A DNA stretch of 35,537 nt from Trinickia mobilis (GCF_017315705.1 NZ_JAFLRF010000051.1:1-35537), one strand, 5' to 3'; counted from the stretch's first letter, positions 1 to 8,140 are shown. A program made the numbers and translations. Notes: generated by a model not told the origin, from the letters alone.

Positions 1-1279
1 TTGCGACGGGATTCCAACCGCCACGGTACGAATAGATACCCTTATCCTGGTATAGCGCTTCCAGGTCCAGCTGTGTATTTCGCAACACGAAATAATCCAC
101 AATCAAGATGCCGGTAATCGGACCCAGCAGTGCCGAGTAGCCAATCAGCCAAGTGAAGATATAACCCTGCGTAGACGCGAGCAGCTTCCACGGCAATATC
201 GCTATCGCGATGCCCGCGGTAATGTAGCCGCCGCTCCGATATGAGATCTGTTTCGGGGCCAGCGCCGAGAAGTCATACGCCGGACCGACCAAGTTGGCGG
301 CCAGGTTGACGCTGACGGTGTCCACGATCAGTATCAGCAGTGCAATCAAGACCCCTATGCCTTCCATGCGGCCCGCCAGGTCCACGGGATCCCACAGCGC
401 TTTGCCGTAGATCACTACGGTGGCCGACGTGACGACCACCGCGAGCAAGGCGAGCAGCGCCATCGGCGCGGGCAAGCCGATCGTCTGGCCAACCACCTGA
501 TCTCGCTGCGATTTCGCAAAGCGGGTGAAGTCGGGGATGTTGAGTGCCAGGGTCGCCCAGAAGCCCACCATTGCCGTCAGTGAAGGCCAGAACGCGGACC
601 AGAACTGACCGGCCTTCGCGCCGCCGGGGGCAAATTGCGAGGGCTGATGCAAGATCGGCCCGAAGCCGCCGGCCTTTTGATAGATCCAGCCGAGCAACAC
701 AAAGCAGAGGACGATCTTGATCGGCGCGGTGAACGTCTCCAATTTGCGGATCGACTCGAGGCCGTGCACGACGAACCAAAACTGGATTGCCCAGAACACG
801 AGAAAGCTAAGCAGATGCGCCAGATCGATACCAAGCACCGGCAGCGACGGGCCCGCCAGATTCGTACCGAACACCAAGGTCGCGAGCGTGTACACCATCT
901 GCCCGCCGAACCAGCTTTGGATGCCATACCAGCCGCAGGCCACGATCGCCCGCATCAGCGCGGCCAGCTTCGCGCCGGATGTTCCGAACGACGCGCGCGC
1001 CAGCACTGCATACGGGACGCCGTACTTCGCACCGGCGTGGCCGATCAGAAGCATCGGCACCAGCACGATCGCATTGCCCAAAAACACGGTTACCACCGCT
1101 TGGCCCCACGACATACCGCCTTCGATAAGGCTGGCGGCCAGCGTATACGCTGGGATGGACATCACCATGCCAACCCACAGAGCCGCATAGTGAAACCAAC
1201 GCCAGGTGCGTTGCGCGGGGCCGGTAGGCGCGAGATCCGCGTTCAAGAGTTCATTGGAGCCGGAGTTTTCGTGTCTCAT
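1..1279 (-). CDS. NCS1-family nucleobase/hydantoin/allantoin permease (C-terminus cut by window edge)
   Basis: Inner-membrane cation symporter of the NCS1 family (Mhp1, PucI, CodB and relatives), which imports purine or pyrimidine bases, hydantoins or allantoin. About 426 codons are visible with no stop, out of a usual 480-500. The N-terminus is a short polar stretch followed by a WVGMVMSIPAYTLAASLIEGG-type first helix, and many hydrophobic helices follow. A GPAYDFSALAPKQISYRSGG stretch near residue 330 is typical of the PucI/HyuP branch. The start at 1279 is preceded by GGGGGAG, eight or nine bases upstream. The gene diverges from the MocR-RutR operon and carries a 115-bp upstream block that is repeated in front of the OprD-type porin. 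The family is clear; the substrate is inferred from context (RutR homologue) and could be hydantoin, allantoin, uracil or another base. Confidence 0.88.
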   Translation of the reverse strand, partial: MRHENSGSNELLNADLAPTGPAQRTWRWFHYAALWVGMVMSIPAYTLAASLIEGGMSWGQAVVTVFLGNAIVLVPMLLIGHAGAKYGVPYAVLARASFGTSGAKLAALMRAIVACGWYGIQSWFGGQMVYTLATLVFGTNLAGPSLPVLGIDLAHLLSFLVFWAIQFWFVVHGLESIRKLETFTAPIKIVLCFVLLGWIYQKAGGFGPILHQPSQFAPGGAKAGQFWSAFWPSLTAMVGFWATLALNIPDFTRFAKSQRDQVVGQTIGLPAPMALLALLAVVVTSATVVIYGKALWDPVDLAGRMEGIGVLIALLILIVDTVSVNLAANLVGPAYDFSALAPKQISYRSGGYITAGIAIAILPWKLLASTQGYIFTWLIGYSALLGPITGILIVDYFVLRNTQLDLEALYQDKGIYSYRGGWNPVA

Positions 1280-1305
1280 CCTGTTCTCCCCCTCATGGGG
1301 TTTAT

Positions 1306-1345
1306 CGGGTGCTGCGAGCGGAATCGGCACCCGCTCCTTTTTTAT
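1306..1345. terminator. Hairpin followed by T-run in the permease leader
   Basis: CGGGTGC (1306-1312) pairs perfectly with GCACCCG (1327-1333) across a 14-base loop, and on the plus strand CTCC then a run of T follows. It has the form of a rho-independent terminator reading rightward, although no rightward gene ends here. It could stop antisense transcription leaving the permease gene. In the permease mRNA (minus strand) it is a 5'-leader hairpin about 27 bases before the start, next to a small CCCC-ATGA-GGGG stem that overlaps the ribosome-binding site. Confidence 0.4.
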
Positions 1346-1440
1346 TCCATTACAACGGTTGCGAGGTGCTCATGGTTGCCTGCGTGAGGATGTTTTGGCC
1401 ATCCCCAGGTAACGCGAAAAATTTCCCCCTGCGTAAAAAT

Positions 1441-1555
1441 TTTTGACCATCAGGAAAAGCATGAGTCGATGATAGGTAAATGACGGGCCGCGAGACATGC
1501 ACGGCCCAAAGTTATCCCGCCTACCGTGCCTATGCCGCTCGCAAACTGTTAAGTT
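1441..1555 (-). repeat. 115-bp upstream block, copy A (permease leader)
   Basis: This block aligns without gaps to 5926-6040 with 91 of 115 identical bases by hand count. Both copies lie upstream of minus-strand uptake genes, about 160 bp before the permease start here and about 35 bp before the porin start in copy B. Shared internal elements are a TTGACC(A/G)TCAGGAAAA motif, an inverted pair GCACGG-N19-CCGTG(C/T), and TATCAT/TAGCAT just upstream of the RutR-like motif. I read it as a duplicated control region rather than a gene. Confidence 0.85.
1443..1458. promoter_or_regulatory. RutR-like operator candidate in the permease leader
   Basis: TTGACCATCAGGAAAA matches the known E. coli RutR consensus TTGACCA-N2-TGGTCAA at 11 of 14 fixed positions; the left half-site is perfect and the right half is degenerate. 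A RutR homologue is encoded 2 kb away. On the minus strand the motif lies about 20 bases downstream of a TATCAT hexamer that could be a -10 box, a position suited to repression. The promoter assignment is inference. Confidence 0.5.
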
Positions 1556-1834
1556 GAAAATGGCGACACGGATTGGCGCAGTGCAATAGCGTCGTCGCTC
1601 CTCGATCGCCCATTTCTCGCGCGCCATTCGCCGATCCCTCGTCTCTTGCCGCAGCGGCCGGCGACGCGTGCCATACGCTTGCGCAAGGCAGGCCCTGCAC
1701 CGCAAAAAGCTCATTCTCGGAAGTGACGGAATTTTTTCTAGTGGACAAAGTCTTTACCATTTGGCTTAGTATCCTATTGCGTCCGTCGAACTGGCGTGTG
1801 AGCGCGGCGGACGCGCCATCAAGGAGTGAGAACA

Positions 1835-3355
1835 GTGGAGAGACAAGCGCCAAGTCAGACGCGCCGCACTGCATTGACGCATAGCGCTCATCCCGTCGAT
1901 CTATGGTCCGAGCTCCGGATCGACCGGTCCACGAAGGAGACGCTAGCCGATCAGATTGCGGCGGGCATTGCCCACATTATTTTGCAGTGTGGCACGCGCG
2001 TCGGCACCAAATTGCCATCAGTTCGACAATTCTCGAAAGCTCATGCCGTCAGTACCTTCACGGTTCTCGAAGCCTACGGCCGGCTGATCACTCAAGGACT
2101 GTTGGCCTCGCGGCCAGGATCGGGTTACTTCGTGGCTCGAACAGAAGCCGCCAGGCGACCCAAGGACATCGAGCAAAACGCGGTTTTGACCGCCATAGAC
2201 AGCTTGACCCCGGAACTCTACTCGGGCACGTCCGACGCGTTGCCGGTCGGCGCTGGATGGCTGCCGCCCGGTTGGTCCGGGGAATCGGTCATTGCCGAAG
2301 CGATGCGGCAAGTCGCGCGGACACCCGCTTCCCGCCTTTCCGGTTATGGTCACCCTCAAGGTTTGCCCGGCCTGCGAAATCATGTGGCGAACACACTGAA
2401 CGACGAACTGTTTTCTGTTGAGCCGGACTGGATCGTCCTGACACACAGCGCAACCCACGCTTTCGACTTGATCCTGCGCACGCTGACGAAGCCCGGTGAC
2501 ACGGTCCTTGTCGAAGACCCCTGCTATATGCATCTGCACAATATGATTCGACACAACGGATGCGAGCCAATCGGTATTCCGCGTGACGAAAACGGACTGG
2601 ATTTCAATGTATTGGCAGAGCAGGCGGCGCGGCATCGGCCCAAGCTGATGTTTGTGACCACCGTGCTGCACAATCCGCTCGGCACATCGCTGACTCATCA
2701 ACAAGCACACCGCTTGCTCGCGCTTGCCGAGCAGTTCGACATGTGGATTGTCGAGGACGACCTGTTCCGGGAAATCGCGCCGAAAGGCGAGCCGTCGCTT
2801 GCCGCGATGGACGGTTTGCGCCATGTGATGCGTGTCGGCGGCTTTTCGAAAACGCTGTCGCCGGCGCTTCGCGTGGGCTCGATTTGTGCATCCCCAATAC
2901 TCGTATCCGAACTCGTGCGCGTGAAAATGATCACCGGGCTGACGACGCTCGAGCTCAACGAACGCACGGCGTATCACGCGGTATCGTCGAACGGCTACCG
3001 GCGGGCAGTGCAGCGCCTGCGCAATCAGCTCGATACGGCACGCGAGCACGCGCTGAGCACCCTCCCCAAGCTTGGCCTCTTGCCGTTGGCACGGCCACGC
3101 GGAGGGATGTTCGTCAGTGCCGGCTGGCCCGTTGCCCCAACTCACGATCTGAGTGCAAAGAGCATCGCCGATCAAGCGTTGCAGGCAGGTATTCTGCTTG
3201 CGCCTGCCGAATTCTTCACGCTAGCGCCTGTCAGCACGATCTGGTTCCGCTTCAACGTCGCCTTCGTCGATTCCGCCGTCCTGACCCGTTTCCTCGCGAA
3301 AACCGGCGATCGTTTGTTTCCGTCGACCTCCCACGAGCAACTCGAACACCAATGA
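1835..3355 (+). CDS. MocR-type regulator (GntR winged helix fused to aminotransferase-like domain)
   Basis: A 506-residue transcription regulator of the MocR/GabR/PdxR group. Residues about 30-100 form a GntR winged helix (LPSVRQFSKAHAVSTFTVLEAY, ending in GSGYF). The rest has the fold type I aminotransferase layout, with VEDDLF and the PLP-lysine motif GGFSKTLSPALRVG (Lys339). Such proteins bind PLP and sense an amine or amino-acid effector without catalysing transamination. An AAGGAG at 1821-1826 sits eight bases before the GTG at 1835; an in-frame GTG at 1826 lies within that SD and is less likely. The gene diverges from the permease and overlaps rutR by ATGA, so the two regulators should be co-translated. 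The effector is not predictable from sequence. Confidence 0.9.
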   Translation: MERQAPSQTRRTALTHSAHPVDLWSELRIDRSTKETLADQIAAGIAHIILQCGTRVGTKLPSVRQFSKAHAVSTFTVLEAYGRLITQGLLASRPGSGYFVARTEAARRPKDIEQNAVLTAIDSLTPELYSGTSDALPVGAGWLPPGWSGESVIAEAMRQVARTPASRLSGYGHPQGLPGLRNHVANTLNDELFSVEPDWIVLTHSATHAFDLILRTLTKPGDTVLVEDPCYMHLHNMIRHNGCEPIGIPRDENGLDFNVLAEQAARHRPKLMFVTTVLHNPLGTSLTHQQAHRLLALAEQFDMWIVEDDLFREIAPKGEPSLAAMDGLRHVMRVGGFSKTLSPALRVGSICASPILVSELVRVKMITGLTTLELNERTAYHAVSSNGYRRAVQRLRNQLDTAREHALSTLPKLGLLPLARPRGGMFVSAGWPVAPTHDLSAKSIADQALQAGILLAPAEFFTLAPVSTIWFRFNVAFVDSAVLTRFLAKTGDRLFPSTSHEQLEHQ

Positions 3356-4092
3356 AAAAACTTTCCATGCCAGCCGCCGGTCACCGCACAACAGACAGAC
3401 CATCAACGCGCCGCGCGAGCCACCGCGTTAGCCTGGAGGCGGAGATACTCCTGCACGCTGAACGCATTTTTGCTGAATACGGCTACGAAGGCACATCGCT
3501 CGCCACCATTGCCGAGAGCGTCGGACTATCGAAACAAAACCTGCTTTACTATTTCCCGAACAAGCGTGCGCTCTACACCCGCGTACTCGATGGCGTGCTT
3601 GACGCCTGGCTGGAAAGCATGGCGCTGCTTGCCGACGACACACGCAGCCCGACGGACACATTGCGCGCGTATATCGCTTCCAAGTTGCGCTTTTCGCGAG
3701 AACGGCCGTGGGGTTCTCGAGTGTATGGAATGGAAGTGATCAGCGGCGCCAAGTTCTATCGCAAGGAAATAAAGCAAAAGATCGTGCCTTCCATGCGCAT
3801 GGATATCGAGGTATTTGAGCGCTGGATCAGTGCAGGCAAGATCGCGCCAACGAACGCCACCCATTTGCTCTTTACGATCTGGGCGATGACTCAATCGTAT
3901 GCCGACTTCAGCACTCAGATGGCGCTCCTGATGGACAGCAAAAAACTGACGCACAAGGATTTCGATGCGGCGGAAAAACTGATCGTCGATATGGTACTCG
4001 CGGTTGTGTGCCCCTCATCGACGACAGAAGCTACCGACAAAGCAGGCCGGCATGCCGGCGAAATTCCGGAACGCGCACATCGCCGTCATTGA
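3352..4092 (+). CDS. rutR: RutR-like TetR-family regulator
   Basis: A 246-residue TetR-family repressor. The helix-turn-helix is at residues 45-72 (GTSLATIAESVGLSKQNLLYYFPNK). It runs colinear with E. coli RutR, the uracil/thymine-sensing regulator of pyrimidine degradation, through shared stretches such as SK-NLLYYFP-K-ALY, an SR-ME-GA segment at 122-134, a W-GK-AP segment (158-166) and IWA-TQ-YADF-TQ (176-189). About 30 residues at the N-terminus and 25 at the C-terminus extend beyond RutR. Its ATG overlaps the MocR stop. RutR-like motifs occur upstream of both the permease and the OprD-type porin, so both are plausible targets. RutR identity rests on recalled family sequence; the ligand in this organism is inferred. 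Confidence 0.85.
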   Translation: MKKLSMPAAGHRTTDRPSTRRASHRVSLEAEILLHAERIFAEYGYEGTSLATIAESVGLSKQNLLYYFPNKRALYTRVLDGVLDAWLESMALLADDTRSPTDTLRAYIASKLRFSRERPWGSRVYGMEVISGAKFYRKEIKQKIVPSMRMDIEVFERWISAGKIAPTNATHLLFTIWAMTQSYADFSTQMALLMDSKKLTHKDFDAAEKLIVDMVLAVVCPSSTTEATDKAGRHAGEIPERAHRRH

Positions 4093-4396
4093 TACGAGCA
4101 AAATCGGCATGCCTGAGCCGTGTCGCCCGCATTGCCGTGGTGTCGCAAACTCACCATTGCCGATCGCCTAGCCTTCCTTGACAACAATTTACTCAGTGTC
4201 CCATCGGAAGGAAATCCTTGATCGGCTCAAAGGAATGCTCGATCGTCTCACGCGACAAACGAAACGAAGCTTCGGCGGCCTTTGATCGCATGCGCTACTG
4301 GCGCGACCGCCGAAGTCCACGAGGAGAGGGGGCGGAACGCGCGTTCGAACTGGACTGCCCCCTCATCGTCTTCGGAGCGCAGTCCACGGACCGTTT
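4093..4396. other. Intergenic region between convergent rutR and porin genes
   Basis: No convincing gene. The only clear structure is a perfect 8-base inverted repeat, TGGACTGC (4351-4358) and GCAGTCCA (4379-4386), with a 20-base loop and no T-run. It lies just beyond the porin stop and may be a weak or rho-assisted terminator. Confidence 0.4.
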
Positions 4397-5890
4397 CTAG
4401 CTCCCGAACGCATATTCCAGGATCACGCGGTTCTCGAAGTACTTCTTCGATTTCGTCGGCGTCGACTGCATCCCGCCGAAGTCCGTGATGCTCAACCCCT
4501 TTAGCTTTCCACTAAAGTTGTAGATCGCATAGAGCAAGTACTCGGACTGGTTGAGACTCACGGCGGTCGCGCTCGACTTCAGGTCCATGAAAGAGTAGCG
4601 AGCGCCGAGGAACCAATGGGCGAACGGGGCACCTTTCAGGTCGATCGCGTACGCGTTGCCCGCGCCCAGATCCTCTGTGCTGGTGAAAAAGGGCTGCGCG
4701 TACAGCGGATCCGAGCCGATATTGTGCGCGTACGGCGTGACGAGCGCGCCGTTCAGGAACGAGTTCGAGTGCGGCACGATCCGGTCGTAGCCGAAGCTGA
4801 GCGTCAGCGAGTTGCGCTTCACGCCGAACTGCGCGCCGAACACCTGGCTGTTTATGTTGCCGAGCAGCTCGCGTCCGTCGCCTGTCTCGCGAATTCCCTG
4901 CACGCCGACGAATGGGCGGATCAGCCCGCTGTCGCGAATCACCTGACCCGTCGCGTACGTCATCCTCGCGTAGTCCTGGTAGGTCTGGTACCAGCCCTGC
5001 GCGCTCAGCTCGACCGGGGCGAGATCCCACTTGTGCCCACCACCTACGCCCCATAAGCCGTTGGTCTCGGCATTGCCGATCTTCGAGAACGAATCGAAGT
5101 TGACGTTATACGCCGTGGTCCGCGTGAACGTGTTGGAGGTGTACGATTTGTAGCGGAACATCTTGAATGCCTCCACAAAATTGTCCGCATCGCCATAGCG
5201 CGCCAACACGCCCTGAAACAGCGGCGGCACGATCCGCCAGTCCTCGACTCCATCGAACGGCGCGTCGAGTTCCTGGTTGCCTGCGACAACCTTGAAACCG
5301 TGCCCCTCGTACTGCAAATAGGCCTCGCCCAGGTTAAGCAAGTTCGGACCGAGATAGCTGACGACTTGCGAGGGATTGTCCGAGTGGTCGATGCCGCGCT
5401 GAAGGAAGGCGCTCACTCCGACCGAAAAACCGTACAGCGCAGCAGTTTTGTAGCCGAACGTGCCGCCGTAGCTGACCGTATCCTGATTGGAGGCCGGGAC
5501 GAAGTACGCGTTATGCAACGTGAAGTACTCCGTCCGGAAGTTCCCGTAAAAGTGCCCCTTCGTGAACATCTCGAGCAGCGAAGTCGCCTCGTTCGCGCCG
5601 ATCGCCGGCGCAGGCGGCGGAGGCGATACTGGCGGATTGGAGCCCGGAACCGTCATCGTCACAGCGTCTCCGTGCGTATCGCCGCTCGCCTTTGTCTTCC
5701 CTCGATCCGCATTCGCAGTCGCGGCGAGGGACTGGCCCCCGGTGGCAGATGCGGGCTGAGCCGGGGTCGCCGACTGAGCCAGCACCTCCTCCTGTGCGTG
5801 CGCCGTGGTCGATACCACCATGGCAGCTGCGGCAGCCACTGCAGCCAGGTTATTTCGTACTACACATTGTAAACATTGAATTTTCTTCAT
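4397..5890 (-). CDS. OprD-family outer-membrane porin
   Basis: A 497-residue outer-membrane channel. The signal peptide is MKKIQCLQC...VVSTTAHAQ with an AHA cleavage site near residue 33, followed by a low-complexity Ala/Thr/Pro linker to about residue 115. The barrel then has OprD-family signatures: GNFRTEYF, a GYKTAALYGFSVGVSAF segment, GEAYLQYEGHGFKVVAGNQELD and a W-R-PP-FQGV segment. OprD-type channels pass specific small nutrients such as amino acids, aromatic acids or bases. The start at 5890 was chosen because the signal peptide begins there and AGG lies nine bases upstream. Its upstream block duplicates that of the NCS1 permease, which suggests a matched outer- and inner-membrane uptake pair. 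Confidence 0.87.
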   Translation of the reverse strand: MKKIQCLQCVVRNNLAAVAAAAAMVVSTTAHAQEEVLAQSATPAQPASATGGQSLAATANADRGKTKASGDTHGDAVTMTVPGSNPPVSPPPPAPAIGANEATSLLEMFTKGHFYGNFRTEYFTLHNAYFVPASNQDTVSYGGTFGYKTAALYGFSVGVSAFLQRGIDHSDNPSQVVSYLGPNLLNLGEAYLQYEGHGFKVVAGNQELDAPFDGVEDWRIVPPLFQGVLARYGDADNFVEAFKMFRYKSYTSNTFTRTTAYNVNFDSFSKIGNAETNGLWGVGGGHKWDLAPVELSAQGWYQTYQDYARMTYATGQVIRDSGLIRPFVGVQGIRETGDGRELLGNINSQVFGAQFGVKRNSLTLSFGYDRIVPHSNSFLNGALVTPYAHNIGSDPLYAQPFFTSTEDLGAGNAYAIDLKGAPFAHWFLGARYSFMDLKSSATAVSLNQSEYLLYAIYNFSGKLKGLSITDFGGMQSTPTKSKKYFENRVILEYAFGS

Positions 5891-5925
5891 ACTCAGACCT
5901 GGTACGCGGTGATGGGATTGAGAAA

Positions 5926-6040
5926 TTTTGACCGTCAGGAAAAGCACGAGTCGATGCTAGGTAGCCGAAATACCTCGGGACATGCACGGTCCGCAGATAT
6001 CTCGCCTACCGTGTTCATTCGGCTCGCCAACTGTCAAGTT
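5926..6040 (-). repeat. 115-bp upstream block, copy B (porin leader)
   Basis: Second copy of the block at 1441-1555, same orientation, about 35 bp upstream of the porin start. The shared inverted pair GCACGG (5984-5989) and CCGTGT (6009-6014) keeps exactly the 19-base spacing of copy A. The strongest divergence lies between these motifs (around 5966-5975), as expected of spacers between protein-binding sites. Confidence 0.85.
5928..5943. promoter_or_regulatory. RutR-like operator candidate upstream of the porin
   Basis: TTGACCGTCAGGAAAA matches 10 of 14 fixed positions of the known RutR consensus and is the counterpart of 1443-1458. It lies about 38 bp upstream of the porin ATG, where a bound repressor would overlap or follow the likely transcription start. 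Confidence 0.42.
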
Positions 6041-6470
6041 ATAAAAGTCAGTACGGCTTGATGTGCCGCGACGGCGTAGTCCTGACGTCGTTTCCCATTC
6101 GTCTCGAATTGCGCCGCCCCTCTTCTTTTGCGCAACTGACGACAACTTCCATGCGTAATTTTCTTGCTCACTGTGGCGGCCGCACTCAGCATTTCGAGCC
6201 GCCACACAATGAGACTAAGAGGCACTTTTTTGATTCTCCCTGCGATTTGCGAGCAACCCGCATGCGGCTACAGTTCACTCATGCCGCCGGCAGCGCCTTT
6301 GCCAAGGCATGGGTAGTCGCGTGTGAACGCCTTGCGACCAAGATCGGCGACGTCGTGCTTGTCGTCGCCCATGGCCAGAAAAGCGCAAATACGGATAAGC
6401 CAAACGCCGACGTATTCGGCGCAAAGATAGCGTCGGTCAGGCCGCAGAGGATTCGCTGGTGCCCGCGCTT
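6041..6470. other. Stretch with no recognisable gene
   Basis: No frame gives a family I can name. A perfect 9-base inverted repeat, TGTGGCGGC (6172-6180) and GCCGCCACA (6198-6206), with a 17-base loop, is the only clear structure. Position between the porin promoter and a methyltransferase pseudogene suggests decayed sequence. Confidence 0.4.
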
Positions 6471-6859
6471 CTACGACTTCGCGCTGACCAACCAGCAGGC
6501 GATGCCGAGGCGAAGATGTCCTCGCTTGGCAAGCAAGCAGGCGAACACGTCTTTTACCGCCTGATGGATCCGCACGCGTGTGTCCTCATCGGCGTCACGG
6601 AACGCGCGCGAGGTGGGCCCGATGAGCTGCGTGCTTACGAAACCGGCATGCTCGGGCGTGTCACCTAGATCCATTAAAAGGTGGTCTCGCCGGAGCCGCA
6701 GCCGATATCCAACACCCGCTCACCCGGCATCGGATTGGCGAGGTCTAGCACTGCGTCGGCTACTTCCCGCAAATTGCGATCCATCTCGCTCTGATAATGA
6801 GCCCATTGTTGTCCCTGGGACCCATTCCCATACTCGATTGGGTTCTGATTCGCGCTCAT
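6471..6859 (-). pseudogene. Class I SAM-dependent methyltransferase, internal deletion
   Basis: The N-terminal part (6859-6674, 61 codons) starts MSANQNPIEYGN after an AAGGA site and reaches the SAM-binding motif I, ERVLDIGCGSGETTF, where it stops immediately. The next frame (6674-6471) carries what looks like the C-terminus of the same family: GPTSRAFRDADEDTRVRIHQ and IACWLVSAK. A full enzyme would have roughly 140 more residues between these parts, so the core is deleted and the frame is broken. The intact family methylates small molecules. This remnant is downstream of the divergent LysR-type promoter at 7088-7140 and may be a decayed target of the LysR at 7155. Confidence 0.68.
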
Positions 6860-7026
6860 GTGTCCTTCCGTTGCGGCAGTTGTCCACGGCAAAGGTCGCC
6901 GCACAGCATGCTGGTATTAAAATCCACCGTAAGTTTCATAGCCGCCGATGATCCGGCGCGATCCCCCGTCCACAAAAAAACGGCGCCCAGCAGGTAACGG
7001 GAGGCATCGTTCTCGCCCTGGATAAC

Positions 7027-7175
7027 GGCAAGCTATCGGTGTCAGAGCCGCGACCTTTCCGAAGAGACTGGCGCGCGTCGAGATATGAGAGTAGGCTGGC
7101 AAGTATCTTTCTGCAAACGAATGTTTTTCATCGTAAACATTACAGAGTGGAATTATGATCGATGACCTCCAATCG
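7027..7175 (+). repeat. 149-bp inverted-repeat copy 1 (LysR promoter plus first seven codons)
   Basis: Aligns without gaps to the reverse complement of 16239-16387 with about 134 of 149 identical bases by hand count. It spans the divergent promoter region and codons 1-7 of the LysR gene at 7155. Its partner lies 9 kb away in opposite orientation. Confidence 0.85.
7088..7140 (-). promoter_or_regulatory. Divergent LysR-type promoter, copy 1
   Basis: On the minus strand an ATGTTT-N8-AAACAT inverted repeat (7121-7140) precedes TTGCAG (7116-7111), a 17-base spacer and TACTCT (7093-7088). This is a plausible sigma-70 promoter reading left, toward the methyltransferase pseudogene, with a LysR-type site close upstream. 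The same elements are conserved in the copy at 16275-16326, which supports function. Confidence 0.5.
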
Positions 7176-8108
7176 TTCGTCGCGGTGATCAACGAGGCGT
7201 CGCTGACCCGCGCGGCCGACACGCTATTTGTGACGCAATCCACGATATCCAAGCGCATCCAGCGGTTTGAAGCATTGCTGGGCGTCGAGCTGTTCGACCG
7301 CAACACAAAACCCCCGCGACCGACCGCCCTCGCGAACCGGGTCTACGAGCAGGCAGTGCCGCTGTTGCGAGGGCTCGAACATTTGCTCGATCTCGCGCGC
7401 GAGGATGCTGCGCCGTCCGGGACGCTGCGCCTCGGTTTGTCGCAAGTGGTGGCGGACGTCGTGCTGTTCGATGCAGTGATAGCCATGAAAGAGCAATTCC
7501 CGGCGCTCGTGGTGAGATCGCATACCGAGTGGAGTTCGGTGCTGCAGCAAATGGTGGAAAACGGCTCGCTGGACGCCGCGGTGTTGATGCTCCCGGTGCG
7601 CGCCGCTCTGCCTGACGATCTGATCGCCCGTCAGGTCGCCACGCTCGAAGTGAAGGTCGTGCAAAGCGCGGAGAAGCCGCTCGTCAAGCGCAAGACAACA
7701 ACGATCAGGTCGCTCGCGGGCCACGACTGGATACTCAATCCGAACGGATGCGGTTACCGGGCGGCCCTCGAGCGTGCAATGGGCAGCGCCGGCGGGCACT
7801 TGCGGGTGAGCGCCGATACCTACGCAACCAATACGCAGCTGCGGCTCGTCGCTACCGGCCTCGGTCTGGGCCTCGTGCCGCTCGATGTGCTATATACGAG
7901 CGCATGGCGCGATCAGATAAGCGTGGTGGACGTCAGCGACTTCGCGCTGTCGCTCGATTTCTGGTTGGTTTTTCCGCAGCACTTGGGCAACCTGACACGC
8001 GCCGCCGAGGCGCTGGCGCAAGCCATCGCCGCGTCGTTTGTCCGGCAGGCTGCCCAAAGCTTTCCGGCAACGCCGCGGGAAGTGAAGGCCGCGCGCCGTC
8101 CCGCCTGA
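7155..8108 (+). CDS. LysR-family transcriptional regulator
   Basis: A 317-residue LysR regulator. The winged helix-turn-helix covers residues 4-62 (LTRAADTLFVTQSTISKRIQRFEALLGVELFDR), followed by a periplasmic-binding-protein-like effector domain beginning near SGTLRLGLSQVV. The length is usual for the family with a short basic C-terminal extension. Its promoter and first seven codons are duplicated, inverted, at 16239-16387, where the matching LysR gene has been mostly deleted. It converges on the enoyl-CoA hydratase-like gene with a 32-bp gap. The nearest divergent target is now a pseudogene, so this regulator may be an orphan. The effector is unknown. Confidence 0.92.
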   Translation: MIDDLQSFVAVINEASLTRAADTLFVTQSTISKRIQRFEALLGVELFDRNTKPPRPTALANRVYEQAVPLLRGLEHLLDLAREDAAPSGTLRLGLSQVVADVVLFDAVIAMKEQFPALVVRSHTEWSSVLQQMVENGSLDAAVLMLPVRAALPDDLIARQVATLEVKVVQSAEKPLVKRKTTTIRSLAGHDWILNPNGCGYRAALERAMGSAGGHLRVSADTYATNTQLRLVATGLGLGLVPLDVLYTSAWRDQISVVDVSDFALSLDFWLVFPQHLGNLTRAAEALAQAIAASFVRQAAQSFPATPREVKAARRPA

Positions 8109-8140
8109 GCAAGAGCAGGAATGGAACCCGTCGTGGAACC

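Noticed and set aside
1441..1555. A riboswitch or conserved structured RNA in the duplicated block
   Set aside because: The two copies show a possible GGTAG/CTACC pairing, but other stems differ without compensatory changes (a CCGA/TCGG hairpin exists only in copy B). Protein-binding sites are the simpler reading.
1370..1714. Possible small protein shared by the two 115-bp blocks (both read NLTV..E...HGRRD..GPCMSRG on the minus strand)
   Set aside because: I counted differences by codon position: 11 of 24 fall in third positions, little above chance, and copy B has an in-frame stop soon after. A regulatory duplication explains the match better.
2018..3175. A minus-strand open frame of 385 codons opposite the MocR gene
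   Set aside because: No recognisable domain and fully antisense to a well-supported regulator.
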